The notes beneath the pieces were generated by a model. The model was not told the DNA's origin and made no database searches. It worked only from the letters and a program-made list of their open reading frames with translations. This document shows, one piece after another, positions 34,913 to 43,496 of a stretch of 64,000 nucleotides of DNA (positions within the stretch are counted from its first letter, which is position 1; every line of letters begins with the position of its first letter). Source of the DNA: Paenibacillus sp. V4I7 (GTDB lineage: Bacteria > Bacillota > Bacilli > Paenibacillales > NBRC-103111). A program made the translations under genes and the position numbers. The stretch covers positions 248,001-312,000 of the forward strand of contig NZ_JAUSZD010000002.1 in the NCBI RefSeq assembly GCF_030817275.1. The letters are read 5' to 3'.

Positions 34913-36172
34913 ATGTTGATATGGGATCAGCTTACTGAAGAACAGCAGCAGGAAGTGGAACGCCAACTGTTTATCATTAAACGAGGTGCTGCCGAAATTG
35001 TGCCCGAGGAAGCTCTCAAGCAAAAGATCATGCACGCAGTGGTTACAGGAAAGCCGTTAAAAGTGAAGCTTGGCTTAGATCCATCTGCACCGGATATTCA
35101 TATTGGACACACCGTTGTTTTGCAGAAGCTGCGTCAATTTCAAGATTTAGGACATGAGGTTCAACTCATTATCGGAGATTTCACAGGACGTATCGGGGAT
35201 CCGACCGGAAAGTCAGAGACACGCAAGCAGCTGTCAGAGGAAGATGTTAAGCACAATGCGCAAACGTATCAGACGCAATTATCCAAAATATTGGATTTGA
35301 CCAAGACGACCTTTTACTACAACTCATCTTGGCTTGGAGCGCTTAAATTCGATGATGTGCTGAAGCTAGCAGGTAAAGTAACGGTTGCACGCATGCTAGA
35401 GCGGGATGATTTTGCAAAAAGATACGCGGCTAACCAGCCGATTCATGTTCATGAGTTTTTCTACCCTTTAATGCAGGGCTATGACTCAGTTTCTCTTGAA
35501 AGTGACATTGAGCTGGGCGGAACGGATCAAACCTTCAATATTTTGATGGGCCGAACGCTCCAAAGTGCTTATGAGATGAAAGATAGTCAGGTAGCGATTC
35601 TGATGCCGCTGCTCGAAGGATTGGATGGTGTTCAAAAAATGAGCAAAAGCTTGCGAAATTACATTGGCATCGATGAGCTTCCTAGCGAAATTTTCGGCAA
35701 GACGATGTCGATTCCGGATTCGCTCATGACCAAATACTACGAGTTAACAACGACCATCTCAAATGAATCGCTGATTGATCTAAAACAAGGGCTAGAAGCA
35801 GGTGCCATCCATCCAAGAGATGCCAAGATGACTCTGGCCAAGGAATATGTGCAAATGTATCATGGTGTGCAGGCGGCAGAAGAAGCAGAACAGCATTTTA
35901 TAACCGTGTTCCAAAAGCGAGCTTTGCCCGAAGACATCGAAGAAATGACTCTAAGCATCAGCCAACTGGAAGATGGTCAAATCTCCATCATTAAGCTTCT
36001 CGTTTTACTAGAACTGCAAGCTTCCAACGGGGAAGCAAGACGAAGTGTGGAACAAGGGGCAGTGAAAATCAATGAACAGAAAATCTCACATATTCATGAA
36101 CAAATAACCCCAAAGGATGGGGATATTATTCAGGTGGGAAAACGGAAATTCGTTAAAATTAAGCTGATTTAA
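34913..36172 (+). CDS. tyrS: Tyrosyl-tRNA synthetase
   Basis: A 419-residue class I aminoacyl-tRNA synthetase that charges tRNA-Tyr. The HIGH motif is PDIHIGHTV, the tyrosine pocket includes ELGGTDQTFNILMGR, and KMSKS appears as VQKMSKSLRN. A C-terminal S4 RNA-binding domain (about residues 350-415) follows. The sequence is closer to the TyrZ/TyrS2 subtype than to B. subtilis TyrS, so a second copy may exist elsewhere. ATG 34913 follows GAGGAGG. Controlled by the T-box just upstream. Confidence 0.95.
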   Translation: MLIWDQLTEEQQQEVERQLFIIKRGAAEIVPEEALKQKIMHAVVTGKPLKVKLGLDPSAPDIHIGHTVVLQKLRQFQDLGHEVQLIIGDFTGRIGDPTGKSETRKQLSEEDVKHNAQTYQTQLSKILDLTKTTFYYNSSWLGALKFDDVLKLAGKVTVARMLERDDFAKRYAANQPIHVHEFFYPLMQGYDSVSLESDIELGGTDQTFNILMGRTLQSAYEMKDSQVAILMPLLEGLDGVQKMSKSLRNYIGIDELPSEIFGKTMSIPDSLMTKYYELTTTISNESLIDLKQGLEAGAIHPRDAKMTLAKEYVQMYHGVQAAEEAEQHFITVFQKRALPEDIEEMTLSISQLEDGQISIIKLLVLLELQASNGEARRSVEQGAVKINEQKISHIHEQITPKDGDIIQVGKRKFVKIKLI

Positions 36173-36183
36173 ACAGGACAAAA

Positions 36184-36220
36184 AGGGCTCCTTGATAGCA
36201 GCGTACTGCTTCAAGAAGCC
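36184..36220 (-). terminator. Terminator between tyrS and corA
   Basis: AGGGCTCCTTGA pairs with TTCAAGAAGCCCT around an inner GCAG/CTGC stem. The T-run is clear on the minus strand (for corA), while on the plus strand only CTCACTCTTT follows. Confidence 0.75.
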
Positions 36221-36247
36221 CTCACTCTTTCTGCGTTCATAAGGTAT

Positions 36248-37183
36248 CTACAGCCATTCTTTCTTACGAAATAGCACATACATGCCAATGCCTAATGCCG
36301 CCATAAAGACCAGCACGATCGAATCACCGTGTGCGATTTGCATGCCGAGAACATTATCAAAGTTCATCCCGAAAACACCGGTAATGAACGTCAAGGGCAT
36401 GAATATCGTCGAGGTTGCCGTGAAGACGCGCATGATCTCATTCGCACGGTTAGCGACGCTAGACTGATAGGCTTCTCGTAAGTTGCCCATGAGATCGCGA
36501 AGCGTATCAAACGTATCCACGATCTTTACGGCATTTTCATAAATGTCTCCGAAATATTTTTGCAGCTGATGGTCAATCAGTCTAAGCTCTTTCTTGCCAA
36601 GTGTTCCAATTACATCACGCTGAGGAACTAGCACCTTTTTGAGCCATAGAATCTCGGAACGAAGACCGATAATTTCATTCAAATGCGACTTCTTCGTTGC
36701 CACCAGGATGTCTTCTTCCAGCTTTTCAATCTTGGCCTCGATACGGTCACCGACCGCCACATAATTATCGACGACAAGATCGACCAGATGATATAGGAAA
36801 CGATCGGCGCTGTTTACTTCCTCTTCCCAGAGAAAAGGTTTCAAAGCTCGAAGTTCATTAATTTTTTGTCTAGTAACGGTGATAATGACATGTTTGCTTA
36901 GAAATAGATTAAGTGCGCGAAGAAAAATTTCTTCATCATCAAATCGAATACTATTAATAACGATAAAATAATGGGAATCGTAGAATTCAATTTTTGGACG
37001 TTGTTCCTCTTCGCTTAAGCAATCCTCCACGGCCAAATCATGAAGATGGAACAAAGGTTGAAGGATCTCTAAGTCCTCTACCCCTGCATCAATCCAATAA
37101 AAGCCTCTTTCTGGAGGTGTTAGGGCGACAGATACGTCATCAACCAACGTAAAAATGCCATTCTGAACCCACCGTGTTTTCAT
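36248..37183 (-). CDS. corA: CorA-type magnesium/divalent cation channel
   Basis: A 311-residue CorA protein. The long N-terminal cytoplasmic funnel and coiled helices precede two C-terminal membrane helices, with the signature GMNF in ITGVFGMNFDN at the end of the first. The final short basic tail (RKKEWL) is typical. It forms a pentameric Mg2+ (or Co2+) channel in the cell membrane. ATG 37183 is chosen because AAAGGGGTGG lies eight bases before it; GTG 37192 is too close to that site. The gene has its own promoter and a leader of about 175 bases. Confidence 0.92.
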   Translation of the reverse strand: MKTRWVQNGIFTLVDDVSVALTPPERGFYWIDAGVEDLEILQPLFHLHDLAVEDCLSEEEQRPKIEFYDSHYFIVINSIRFDDEEIFLRALNLFLSKHVIITVTRQKINELRALKPFLWEEEVNSADRFLYHLVDLVVDNYVAVGDRIEAKIEKLEEDILVATKKSHLNEIIGLRSEILWLKKVLVPQRDVIGTLGKKELRLIDHQLQKYFGDIYENAVKIVDTFDTLRDLMGNLREAYQSSVANRANEIMRVFTATSTIFMPLTFITGVFGMNFDNVLGMQIAHGDSIVLVFMAALGIGMYVLFRKKEWL

Positions 37184-37207
37184 CTGATCCACCCCTTTGA
37201 ATGGAAT

Positions 37208-37262
37208 CAGTCGGTTAGTTCATCATTTAGAGCAAGGCTCCGGATGAAGGAATAACCGACTG
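37208..37262 (-). other. Long hairpin in the corA leader
   Basis: CAGTCGGTTA and TAACCGACTG (37253-37262 and 37208-37217) pair perfectly over 10 bp, with an inner TTCATC/GATGAA stem. The downstream arm ends nine bases before the corA ribosome binding site. No T-run follows, so it would act on translation or stability. Confidence 0.65.
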
Positions 37263-37346
37263 CATCCCTACGCTATTAAATTGTTTAAGATCCTTGCAGG
37301 TTCTACTCCTCGGTTCTCCGTCCAAACGTATGCCCTCCTTTTTCAT
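37227..37346 (-). CDS. Possible 39-codon leader ORF upstream of corA
   Basis: An ATG about 13 bases after the predicted transcription start opens a 39-codon frame beginning MKKEGIRLDGEPRSRTC and ending SSGALL. Its last third runs through the upstream arm of the leader hairpin and stops in the loop, so a translating ribosome would open that stem. No good ribosome binding site precedes it (GACACGG at best). It is reminiscent of translated Mg transporter leaders such as mgtL, but coding is unproven. Confidence 0.3.
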   Translation of the reverse strand: MKKEGIRLDGEPRSRTCKDLKQFNSVGMQSVIPSSGALL

Positions 37347-37365
37347 CCGTGTCGAATACTTGTCT

Positions 37366-37394
37366 AGTATAACCCTTCATATATCACGTTTCAA
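37366..37394 (-). promoter_or_regulatory. Sigma-A promoter of corA
   Basis: On the minus strand TTGAAA (37389-37394) and TATACT (37366-37371) are exactly 17 bases apart. Transcription should start near 37359. Confidence 0.7.
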
Positions 37395-37473
37395 GCCATA
37401 AAAGTTTGCTGAAACGGGTAGATTGTTGTTTAGATAAAGTATGGAAATAATGCTCAGTAGGTGTCAAAAAAAT

Positions 37474-37498
37474 AGCCACCATGATTTACATGGCGGCT
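37474..37498 (-). terminator. Terminator overlapping the end of the 75-aa gene
   Basis: AGCCGCCATG and CATGGTGGCT pair on the minus strand, followed by ATTTTTTTG. The upstream arm contains the last codons (Ala-Ala-Met) and stop region of the gene. Confidence 0.85.
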
Positions 37499-37713
37499 TT
37501 TAAAATTTTATTTTTAATTTCTTTGTAAATCTCAATTAATTCAGGGTCACCGCGCTGCAGCAATTCTTCTTCACTGTTAGCACCGTAGATACGGCATAAC
37601 AGGGCCGCAGCATCCTCTACTTGTTGAATCGTTGGTTTTGTGGTTTCAATCAGGGCGAAAAACCGATTTAGCGAAGCAAAAGCGGAGAAGCTATCAATCG
37701 TTTGGGTTGACAT
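37486..37713 (-). CDS. Small conserved protein of unknown function
   Basis: A 75-residue, mostly helical protein (SFSAFASLNRFFALIETTKP, then CRIYGANSEEELL). I do not recognise a family with certainty; similar short proteins occur in Paenibacillus. AAGAGGTCA precedes the ATG. It has its own terminator and diverges from the SAM-riboswitch promoter 190 bases away. Confidence 0.6.
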   Translation of the reverse strand: MSTQTIDSFSAFASLNRFFALIETTKPTIQQVEDAAALLCRIYGANSEEELLQRGDPELIEIYKEIKNKILKAAM

Positions 37714-37906
37714 AAATGACCTCTTTTCATGAAATATGATTGATAAATAGGGTGTTGTTATATATTTCGTTGTTTTACTAACATATAACCCGTTTTTAAG
37801 ATGGCTTAAACATATTTATTCGATACATTTTGTATTAATTGAATCGTAAGGGGACAAACCGATGTAATTTCTTTGCCCTAATTTCTCTTGACAAGTGTTT
37901 CATGCC

Positions 37907-37934
37907 TTGACTTTGGTTGAATTTATAGTATGAT
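37907..37934 (+). promoter_or_regulatory. Promoter of the met operon
   Basis: TTGACT (37907-37912) and TATGAT (37929-37934) are 16 bases apart and lie 27 bases before the SAM aptamer. Confidence 0.65.
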
Positions 37935-37960
37935 AATTTTAATCGCATACGTTACATTTT

Positions 37961-38146
37961 CTTATCAAGAGTAGGTGGAGGGACTAGCCCTATGACACCG
38001 CGGCAACCGACAAACCTTTGCAAGCAAAGGGATGCACGGTGCTAATTCTTGCGGAAACGCTGTTAAAGCGAATCTGGGAGATAAGAGAAGGACATTGACT
38101 TTGATTTTCTATGGCCTTTCTCTGATTCCAGAGAAGGTCATTTTTG
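37961..38146 (+). ncRNA. SAM-I riboswitch (S-box)
   Basis: The aptamer spans about 37961-38085. CTTATC and GATAAG form P1, AAGAG starts the core, and GGTGGAGGGACTAGCCC then TGACACCGCGGCAACC match S-box conserved blocks (TAGCCC for the usual TGGCCC). The expression platform ends in a terminator (38112-38140, AGAGAAGGTCA arm, then five T). An upstream AGAGAAGGAC can serve as antiterminator. High SAM would shut off the metAA-metI-metC operon. Confidence 0.95.
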
Positions 38147-38188
38147 CATTTATTTTCCAAATAAAACTTATGAAGAGGAGTGAACAGG

Positions 38189-39133
38189 ATGCCGATCAAG
38201 ATTCCTGACAACCTGCCTGCCAAAGAAATTTTAAACCAAGAGAACATCTTCACCATGGACGAATCTGTCGCGTATCACCAGGATATACGTCCACTTCGAA
38301 TTGCTTTATTGAATCTGATGCCAACCAAAGAAACGACGGAGACGCAGCTGCTGCGCTTAATCGGGAATACGCCATTGCAGGTGGAATTCGTGCTTCTGCA
38401 TCCCAAAACTCATACTTCTAAGAACACGTCCGTCGAGCACTTGGAAATGTTTTATAAAACATTTGACGATATTAAAGATGAAAAGCTGGATGGCATGATT
38501 ATCACGGGTGCTCCTGTCGAACAGATGGAATTCGAAGATGTGAATTACTGGGAGGAATTGACGCAAATCCTGAATTGGAGTAAGCACAACGTCACTTCTA
38601 CCTTGCATATTTGTTGGGCAGCTCAAGCGGGCTTGTATCATCATTTCGGTGTGCGAAAGTTTGCGCTCGAGAACAAGATGTTCGGTGTATTTCCTCATAC
38701 TGTTCAGGTGCCGAATACGAAGCTGCTGCGCGGCTTTGATGAAGTCTTTCATGTACCGCAATCGCGTCATACCGACATTCGTCGTGAAGACATTGAACAA
38801 TGTCCGGATTTGGAGATTTTATCAGAATCTGAAGAGTCAGGTGTTTATATTGCCGCAACGCGTGATGGGAAGCATATTTTCGTAACAGGGCATTCGGAAT
38901 ATGATGCTTGTTCATTGAAATGGGAGTACGATCGGGATGTGAGTAAAGGGCTTTCAATCGAGATCCCCAAAAATTATTACCCGAATAATGATCCGAGCAG
39001 ACTGCCTTATAATACTTGGAGAGCGCATGCGAATCTTCTTTTCTCCAATTGGTTGAATTATTATGTATATCAAGAAACACCATTTGAACTGAACGCTAAC
39101 ATCAACGAAAGCTTGGCAAGCTCACAATTGTAA
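38189..39133 (+). CDS. metAA: Homoserine O-acetyltransferase (MetA family)
   Basis: A 314-residue MetA-family enzyme that activates homoserine for methionine synthesis. The acyl-enzyme nucleophile is C142 in [16 protein letters not shown]. Position 111, which sets acyl donor choice, is Glu ([10 protein letters not shown]); Glu here marks acetyl-CoA users, while Gly marks succinyl-CoA users such as E. coli MetA. I therefore call it an acetyltransferase. ATG 38189 follows GAGGAGTG; a GTG nine bases upstream is within that site. First gene of the SAM-controlled operon. Confidence 0.93.
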   Translation: MPIKIPDNLPAKEILNQENIFTMDESVAYHQDIRPLRIALLNLMPTKETTETQLLRLIGNTPLQVEFVLLHPKTHTSKNTSVEHLEMFYKTFDDIKDEKLDGMIITGAPVEQMEFEDVNYWEELTQILNWSKHNVTSTLHICWAAQAGLYHHFGVRKFALENKMFGVFPHTVQVPNTKLLRGFDEVFHVPQSRHTDIRREDIEQCPDLEILSESEESGVYIAATRDGKHIFVTGHSEYDACSLKWEYDRDVSKGLSIEIPKNYYPNNDPSRLPYNTWRAHANLLFSNWLNYYVYQETPFELNANINESLASSQL

Positions 39134-39164
39134 TTCGAACCCATATCCTGAGGAGGAACTCCCT

Positions 39165-40337
39165 TTGTTGAAAATCGAAAGTCGTCTCGCCCAAATTGGC
39201 TCTATTCAAGAACCCGTTACTGGAGCTATCAGCTTCCCAGTCTACCAAGCTACTGCGTTCCGTCATCCAAAGCTTGGGCAAAGTACAGGATTCGACTATG
39301 CACGTACGAAAAGCCCGACACGCAAGGTGCTCGAGGATGCTATTGCTCAGCTGGAGTCTGGAGATGCGGGCTTTGCTTGTTCCTCAGGAATGGCTGCGCT
39401 GCAAACCATTTTTGCTTATTTCAGCCAAGGAGATCATCTGATTGTTTCCTTGGATTTATATGGCGGAACGTACCGGCTGCTTGAGAAAATCATGTCGCGC
39501 TTCGGTGTGTCCGCTACGTATGTTGACACGAATGATTTAGATGGGTTGGAAGCGGCGTACCAGCCGAATACCAAAGGGCTTGTCATTGAGACACCGACGA
39601 ATCCGCTGATGATGATTACAGACCTTGAGCTTGTGTGCACATGGGCTCGCAAGAAGGGCATCGTATCGATTGTCGATAACACCTTGTTAACGCCGTATCT
39701 TCAACGTCCAATTGAGCTTGGTGCTGATATCGTCATTCATAGCGCGACCAAGTACCTCGGCGGTCATAATGACGTACTGGCTGGTCTCATCGTGACCAAG
39801 GGCAAAGAGCTCTCGGAGCAGATGGCTTTCCTGCACAACTCCATTGGTGCTGTGCTTGGACCGCAAGACAGCTGGCTCCTTATGAGGGGAATGAAGACGC
39901 TTGCGCTTCGCATGGAGCGTCATGAACAGAATGCAACGGCGATCGCGCAATTCTTATTGGAACACCCGCTGATCGATGAAGTTTACTACCCTGCGTTGGA
40001 AACACACCCTGGTTATGCGATTCAGAATAAGCAGTCCAGTGGAAACACGGGTATTTTCTCCTTTAAAGTAAAGGATGCAAGACTGGTTGAACCGATCCTT
40101 CGTCACATCCAGCTCATTGCTTTCGCGGAAAGCTTAGGCGGTGTCGAATCACTTATGACCTATCCAGCTGTACAAACACATGCGGATATTCCACTTGAAA
40201 TTCGTCAGCAAATCGGTGTAGATGACCGTCTTTTACGCTTCTCTGTTGGCATCGAGCATATTGATGATCTGATTGCGGATCTTTCCAATGCTCTCAGCAA
40301 GGCGCAAGCCGAATTGGAAGGAGATTCGTTATCATGA
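39165..40337 (+). CDS. metI: Cystathionine gamma-synthase/O-acetylhomoserine thiolyase
   Basis: A 390-residue Cys/Met-metabolism PLP enzyme. The PLP lysine lies in VIHSATKYLGGHNDV, and FDYARTKSPTRKVLE and SLGGVESL are family signatures. Following metAA and preceding metC, it fits MetI, which joins O-acetylhomoserine and cysteine to cystathionine (and can use sulfide). The start is TTG 39165, eight bases after AGGAGG; the next codon is also TTG. Confidence 0.9.
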   Translation: MLKIESRLAQIGSIQEPVTGAISFPVYQATAFRHPKLGQSTGFDYARTKSPTRKVLEDAIAQLESGDAGFACSSGMAALQTIFAYFSQGDHLIVSLDLYGGTYRLLEKIMSRFGVSATYVDTNDLDGLEAAYQPNTKGLVIETPTNPLMMITDLELVCTWARKKGIVSIVDNTLLTPYLQRPIELGADIVIHSATKYLGGHNDVLAGLIVTKGKELSEQMAFLHNSIGAVLGPQDSWLLMRGMKTLALRMERHEQNATAIAQFLLEHPLIDEVYYPALETHPGYAIQNKQSSGNTGIFSFKVKDARLVEPILRHIQLIAFAESLGGVESLMTYPAVQTHADIPLEIRQQIGVDDRLLRFSVGIEHIDDLIADLSNALSKAQAELEGDSLS

Positions 40338-41506
40338 ACCATCCACAAGATGATAAACGTAAACCGCATGGCAAATTTGCAACGAAGCTCATTCATTTCG
40401 GTGGAGAGATCGATGAAGCGACAGGAGCATCCAGTGTGCCTTTGTACCAAGCTTCAACCTTTCATCAAGCCGACTTAGAAGTCTCACCAGAGTATGACTA
40501 TACACGTTCGGGCAATCCAACCCGTCAAGCTTTGGAAGACTACATTGCATTACTTGAAGGCGGTACTCGCGGATTTGCTTTCGCTTCGGGTATGGCGGCT
40601 ATTTCATCAGCCTTCATGCTTTTGTCGCAGGGTGATCATGTTATTTGTACGGAAGATGTTTATGGTGGTACATATCGCCTGCTGACAACGATTATGAATC
40701 GTATGGGCGTTGAGTCGACATTCGTTGATATGACCGATATCGCCCAAGTACGTGCAGCACTGCGTTCTAACACTAGAGCGGTATTCATCGAGACACCATC
40801 GAATCCGACACTCCGAATTACAGACATCGCCGAAGTTGCTGCTTTTGCTAAAGAGCACGATTTGCTTACGATGCTGGATAATACGTTCATGACACCTTAC
40901 CATCAGCGTCCAATCGAGCTGGGCATTGATATTGTGCTGCATAGTGCAACGAAGTTCCTCGGCGGACATAGTGATGTACTCGCAGGCTTGGCCGTAGTGG
41001 CCAATGACAGTCTAGGTCGCAGAATGAAACAAATCCAGAATGGCATGGGAAATGTACTAGGCATTCAAGATTCTTGGCTGTTGATCCGTGGGATGAAAAC
41101 CTTGCGAGCTCGTATGGAAATGTCCGAAACTAGTGCCCGTAGACTGGCAAATTGGCTTTCAGAGCAGCCTGATATTGATGTTGTGTACTACCCAGGACTT
41201 CCGAACCATCCTCGTAGAGACGTTCATGAAAAGCAGTCTTTAGGCTATGGAGCAGTGGTTTCGTTCGATGTTGGTTCCGGCGAGAAAGCGAAAAAGCTAT
41301 TAAGCAAAGTGCGTATTCCACTCGTTGCGGTAAGCTTGGGTGCAGTGGAGAGCATCTTGTCCTATCCAGCTATGATGTCACATGCCTCGATGCCGAAGGA
41401 AGTTCGCTTACTTCGCGGCATTACGGACGGTCTTGTGCGGTATTCGGTAGGTCTTGAAGATATCGAAGACATTATTGAAGATTTGGAACAAGCCCTTCGC
41501 GGTTAG
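40334..41506 (+). CDS. metC: Cystathionine beta-lyase
   Basis: A 390-residue paralogue of metI with PLP lysine in VLHSATKFLGGHSDV and signatures YDYTRSGNPTRQALE and SLGAVES. It probably splits cystathionine to homocysteine. Its ATG overlaps the metI stop (ATGA), indicating translational coupling. The two are recognisably paralogous over their full length, and order with metI decides the naming; the reactions could be swapped. Confidence 0.88.
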   Translation: MNHPQDDKRKPHGKFATKLIHFGGEIDEATGASSVPLYQASTFHQADLEVSPEYDYTRSGNPTRQALEDYIALLEGGTRGFAFASGMAAISSAFMLLSQGDHVICTEDVYGGTYRLLTTIMNRMGVESTFVDMTDIAQVRAALRSNTRAVFIETPSNPTLRITDIAEVAAFAKEHDLLTMLDNTFMTPYHQRPIELGIDIVLHSATKFLGGHSDVLAGLAVVANDSLGRRMKQIQNGMGNVLGIQDSWLLIRGMKTLRARMEMSETSARRLANWLSEQPDIDVVYYPGLPNHPRRDVHEKQSLGYGAVVSFDVGSGEKAKKLLSKVRIPLVAVSLGAVESILSYPAMMSHASMPKEVRLLRGITDGLVRYSVGLEDIEDIIEDLEQALRG

Positions 41507-41558
41507 ACTTCCATGATTTCGAAAATTAGTCATATTTGAAATGGAATACGCCTTGGTA

Positions 41559-41582
41559 AAAGCAGCATATTGCTGCTTTTTT
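41559..41582 (+). terminator. Terminator of the met operon
   Basis: AAAGCAGCA and TGCTGCTTT pair around TAT, followed by TTTG (six T in total). Confidence 0.85.
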
Positions 41583-41642
41583 GGCATGAATATGATACGA
41601 TGTTTGGATACAAGCCTTCAGAAAGTAAAGGAGTGAGTAGCT

Positions 41643-42779
41643 GTGAAACCGATTGATCGCATTTTATATAAAGCACAGTCAGGCGGACGAATTGATGTAG
41701 AGGAATGTATTACGCTGTTCGAATCCGATCAAATAGAGAAGATTGGCGACACTGCCAACCAGATTATGAAGAAATGGCACCCCGATCCAATAACGACATT
41801 CGTCATTGGGCGGAATATTAACTATACGAATATTTGTGACGTTTATTGCAGATTTTGTGCGTTTTACCGTCCACCGGGTTCATCAGAAGGTTACGTATTG
41901 CCGGATGAAACCATTTTCCAGAAGATCCAAGAGACTCTGGATGTAGATGGGACCGAAATCCTCATGCAGGGCGGCACGAATCCGAATCTTCCATTCAGCT
42001 ATTACACGAATATCCTTCGAGAGATTAAGAAACGTTTTGACATCACGATGCATTCTTTCTCGCCAGCTGAAATTATGAAAATGAAAGATGTTTCAGATGG
42101 TCTATCTTTAGAGGAAGTCGTTCGTCAATTGCACGAAGCAGGACTCGATTCTTTGCCAGGTGGCGGCGCAGAAATTTTGGATGATCGCACTAGACGCAAA
42201 ATTAGTAAGCTAAAAGGTTCATGGCGCGATTGGATGGACGTTATGCAAACCGCTCACAAAATTGGTATGCATACAACGGGAACCATGGTTATCGGTTTTG
42301 GCGAATCCATGGAAGAGCGCGCGCTTCATATGCTGCGTATTCGTGATGCGCAAGATGATGTGCTGTTCCAGAAGCTCAATACACCTGGCTTCCTAGCTTT
42401 CATTCCTTGGACATTCCAACCAGATAATACGAACATGAAGGCAGAGAAAGTCACGCCTGAGGAGTACTTGAAGACGCTGGCGATTAGCCGAATTATGCTG
42501 GATAACGTTCCTAACTTCCAATCGTCTTGGGTGACAATGGGACCTGAGGTAGGCAAGCAAACGCTCAGCTATGGCTGCAACGACTTTGGAAGTACGATGA
42601 TTGAGGAGAACGTGGTCTCCGCGGCAGGTACAACGCACAAGGTCAACGTAAACTCTACGCTGCGAATTATTCGTGAAGCAGGTAAAATTCCTGCACAGCG
42701 GAATACAAAATACCAAACTTTGCGAGTGTTTGATGATGAGTCGCTCGTTATTGATAAAGATTTCGTGATGCAGAACTAA
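41643..42779 (+). CDS. mqnC: Cyclic dehypoxanthinyl futalosine synthase (radical SAM)
   Basis: A 378-residue radical SAM enzyme of the futalosine route to menaquinone. The [4Fe-4S] cysteines C65, C69 and C72 form CDVYCRFC. Other MqnC-type blocks are FVIGRNINYTNICD, MQGGTNPNLP and DSLPGGGAEIL. It converts dehypoxanthine futalosine to its cyclic form. The start is GTG 41643 behind AAAGGAGTG. Other mqn genes are not in this window. B. subtilis uses the classical men route, so this gene argues against Bacillus sensu stricto. Confidence 0.93.
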   Translation: MKPIDRILYKAQSGGRIDVEECITLFESDQIEKIGDTANQIMKKWHPDPITTFVIGRNINYTNICDVYCRFCAFYRPPGSSEGYVLPDETIFQKIQETLDVDGTEILMQGGTNPNLPFSYYTNILREIKKRFDITMHSFSPAEIMKMKDVSDGLSLEEVVRQLHEAGLDSLPGGGAEILDDRTRRKISKLKGSWRDWMDVMQTAHKIGMHTTGTMVIGFGESMEERALHMLRIRDAQDDVLFQKLNTPGFLAFIPWTFQPDNTNMKAEKVTPEEYLKTLAISRIMLDNVPNFQSSWVTMGPEVGKQTLSYGCNDFGSTMIEENVVSAAGTTHKVNVNSTLRIIREAGKIPAQRNTKYQTLRVFDDESLVIDKDFVMQN

Positions 42780-42800
42780 TTTAATGACCTTCATTAATAA

Positions 42801-42850
42801 AAAGAAGCCTCCGTTTTCCACTTTAACCGTGGATACGGAAGCTTCTTTTC
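42801..42850. terminator. Bidirectional terminator between mqnC and the GGDEF remnant
   Basis: AAAGAAGC and GCTTCTTT enclose further pairing (TCCGT/ACGGA, TCCAC/GTGGA), giving a long imperfect stem with T-runs on both strands. Confidence 0.85.
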
Positions 42851-42866
42851 ATTTGCTTGGGGCAGT

Positions 42867-43299
42867 TTATTTTGCTTCCTTAAGCGGAGCGGTATGAATG
42901 TCCGTTTTGTTTTTACCTGTCATTTTGGCTTTATACAACGATTGATTTGCGCCTGAGAATAGGGTTTCTTTACTAGTCCCCGGGCGATACTCACTGAATC
43001 CGATGGAAATGGTCACGGATTGTTTGTTTAATTCCTCATATTTCGATTGAGATATTTGCCAGCGAATTCGTTCCAATATTTCAAATATTTCTTCGGTAGC
43101 TTTCTCCGTGAAGATAATAGCAAACTCTTCTCCGCTATATCTAGCAACAAAATCGTTTAAGCCCACTCGGGTTTTCAGTGTGCTGCTTCAAAGAATAGAG
43201 CAATTCGAATGGTAATTGAATAGAAACAAGCAACCAGTAGGCATTAAGTAACTTCCGATTCCAGTCCTGCTTGTGCTGATCGAATGCGTCAATTTACAT
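42867..43299 (-). pseudogene. Decayed membrane GGDEF protein (diguanylate cyclase type)
   Basis: The 3' part encodes the second half of a GGDEF domain: KTRVGLNDFVARYSGEEFAIIF (shown here as its core RYSGEEFAIIF) and SVTISIGFSEY to the C-terminus. Upstream, in another frame, lies an N-terminal piece starting IDAFDQHKQDWNRKLLNAY and running into a hydrophobic segment. Its start ATG (43297-43299) has GGAGTGG before it but is followed at once by TAA; one base change would give ATG AAA. So the gene shows a nonsense second codon, a large internal deletion joined near 43185, and a frame change. Confidence 0.75.
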
Positions 43300-43496
43300 A
43301 GGTACCCACTCCAAAAGATATGCTACTTAAGCACTATTACAGGTATCATAACACGATTATCTGCGATATTGGCATATATTAACTAAAGGTTTGACAAAAA
43401 ATGAGGAATGGAAATGGCAAATTGTTCGTTGTATATCTGATTCCTATCGACCATATACTCTTAGGAGGAAGACGTATTGATGAAAGGAGTTAGCCT

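Noticed and set aside
37199..37359. M-box (ykoK) magnesium riboswitch before corA
   Set aside because: The conserved M-box core blocks I recall are not found in the leader.
39165..41506. Recent gene duplication of metI/metC
   Set aside because: The two are old paralogues that occur side by side in many Bacillales, with clearly diverged sequence.
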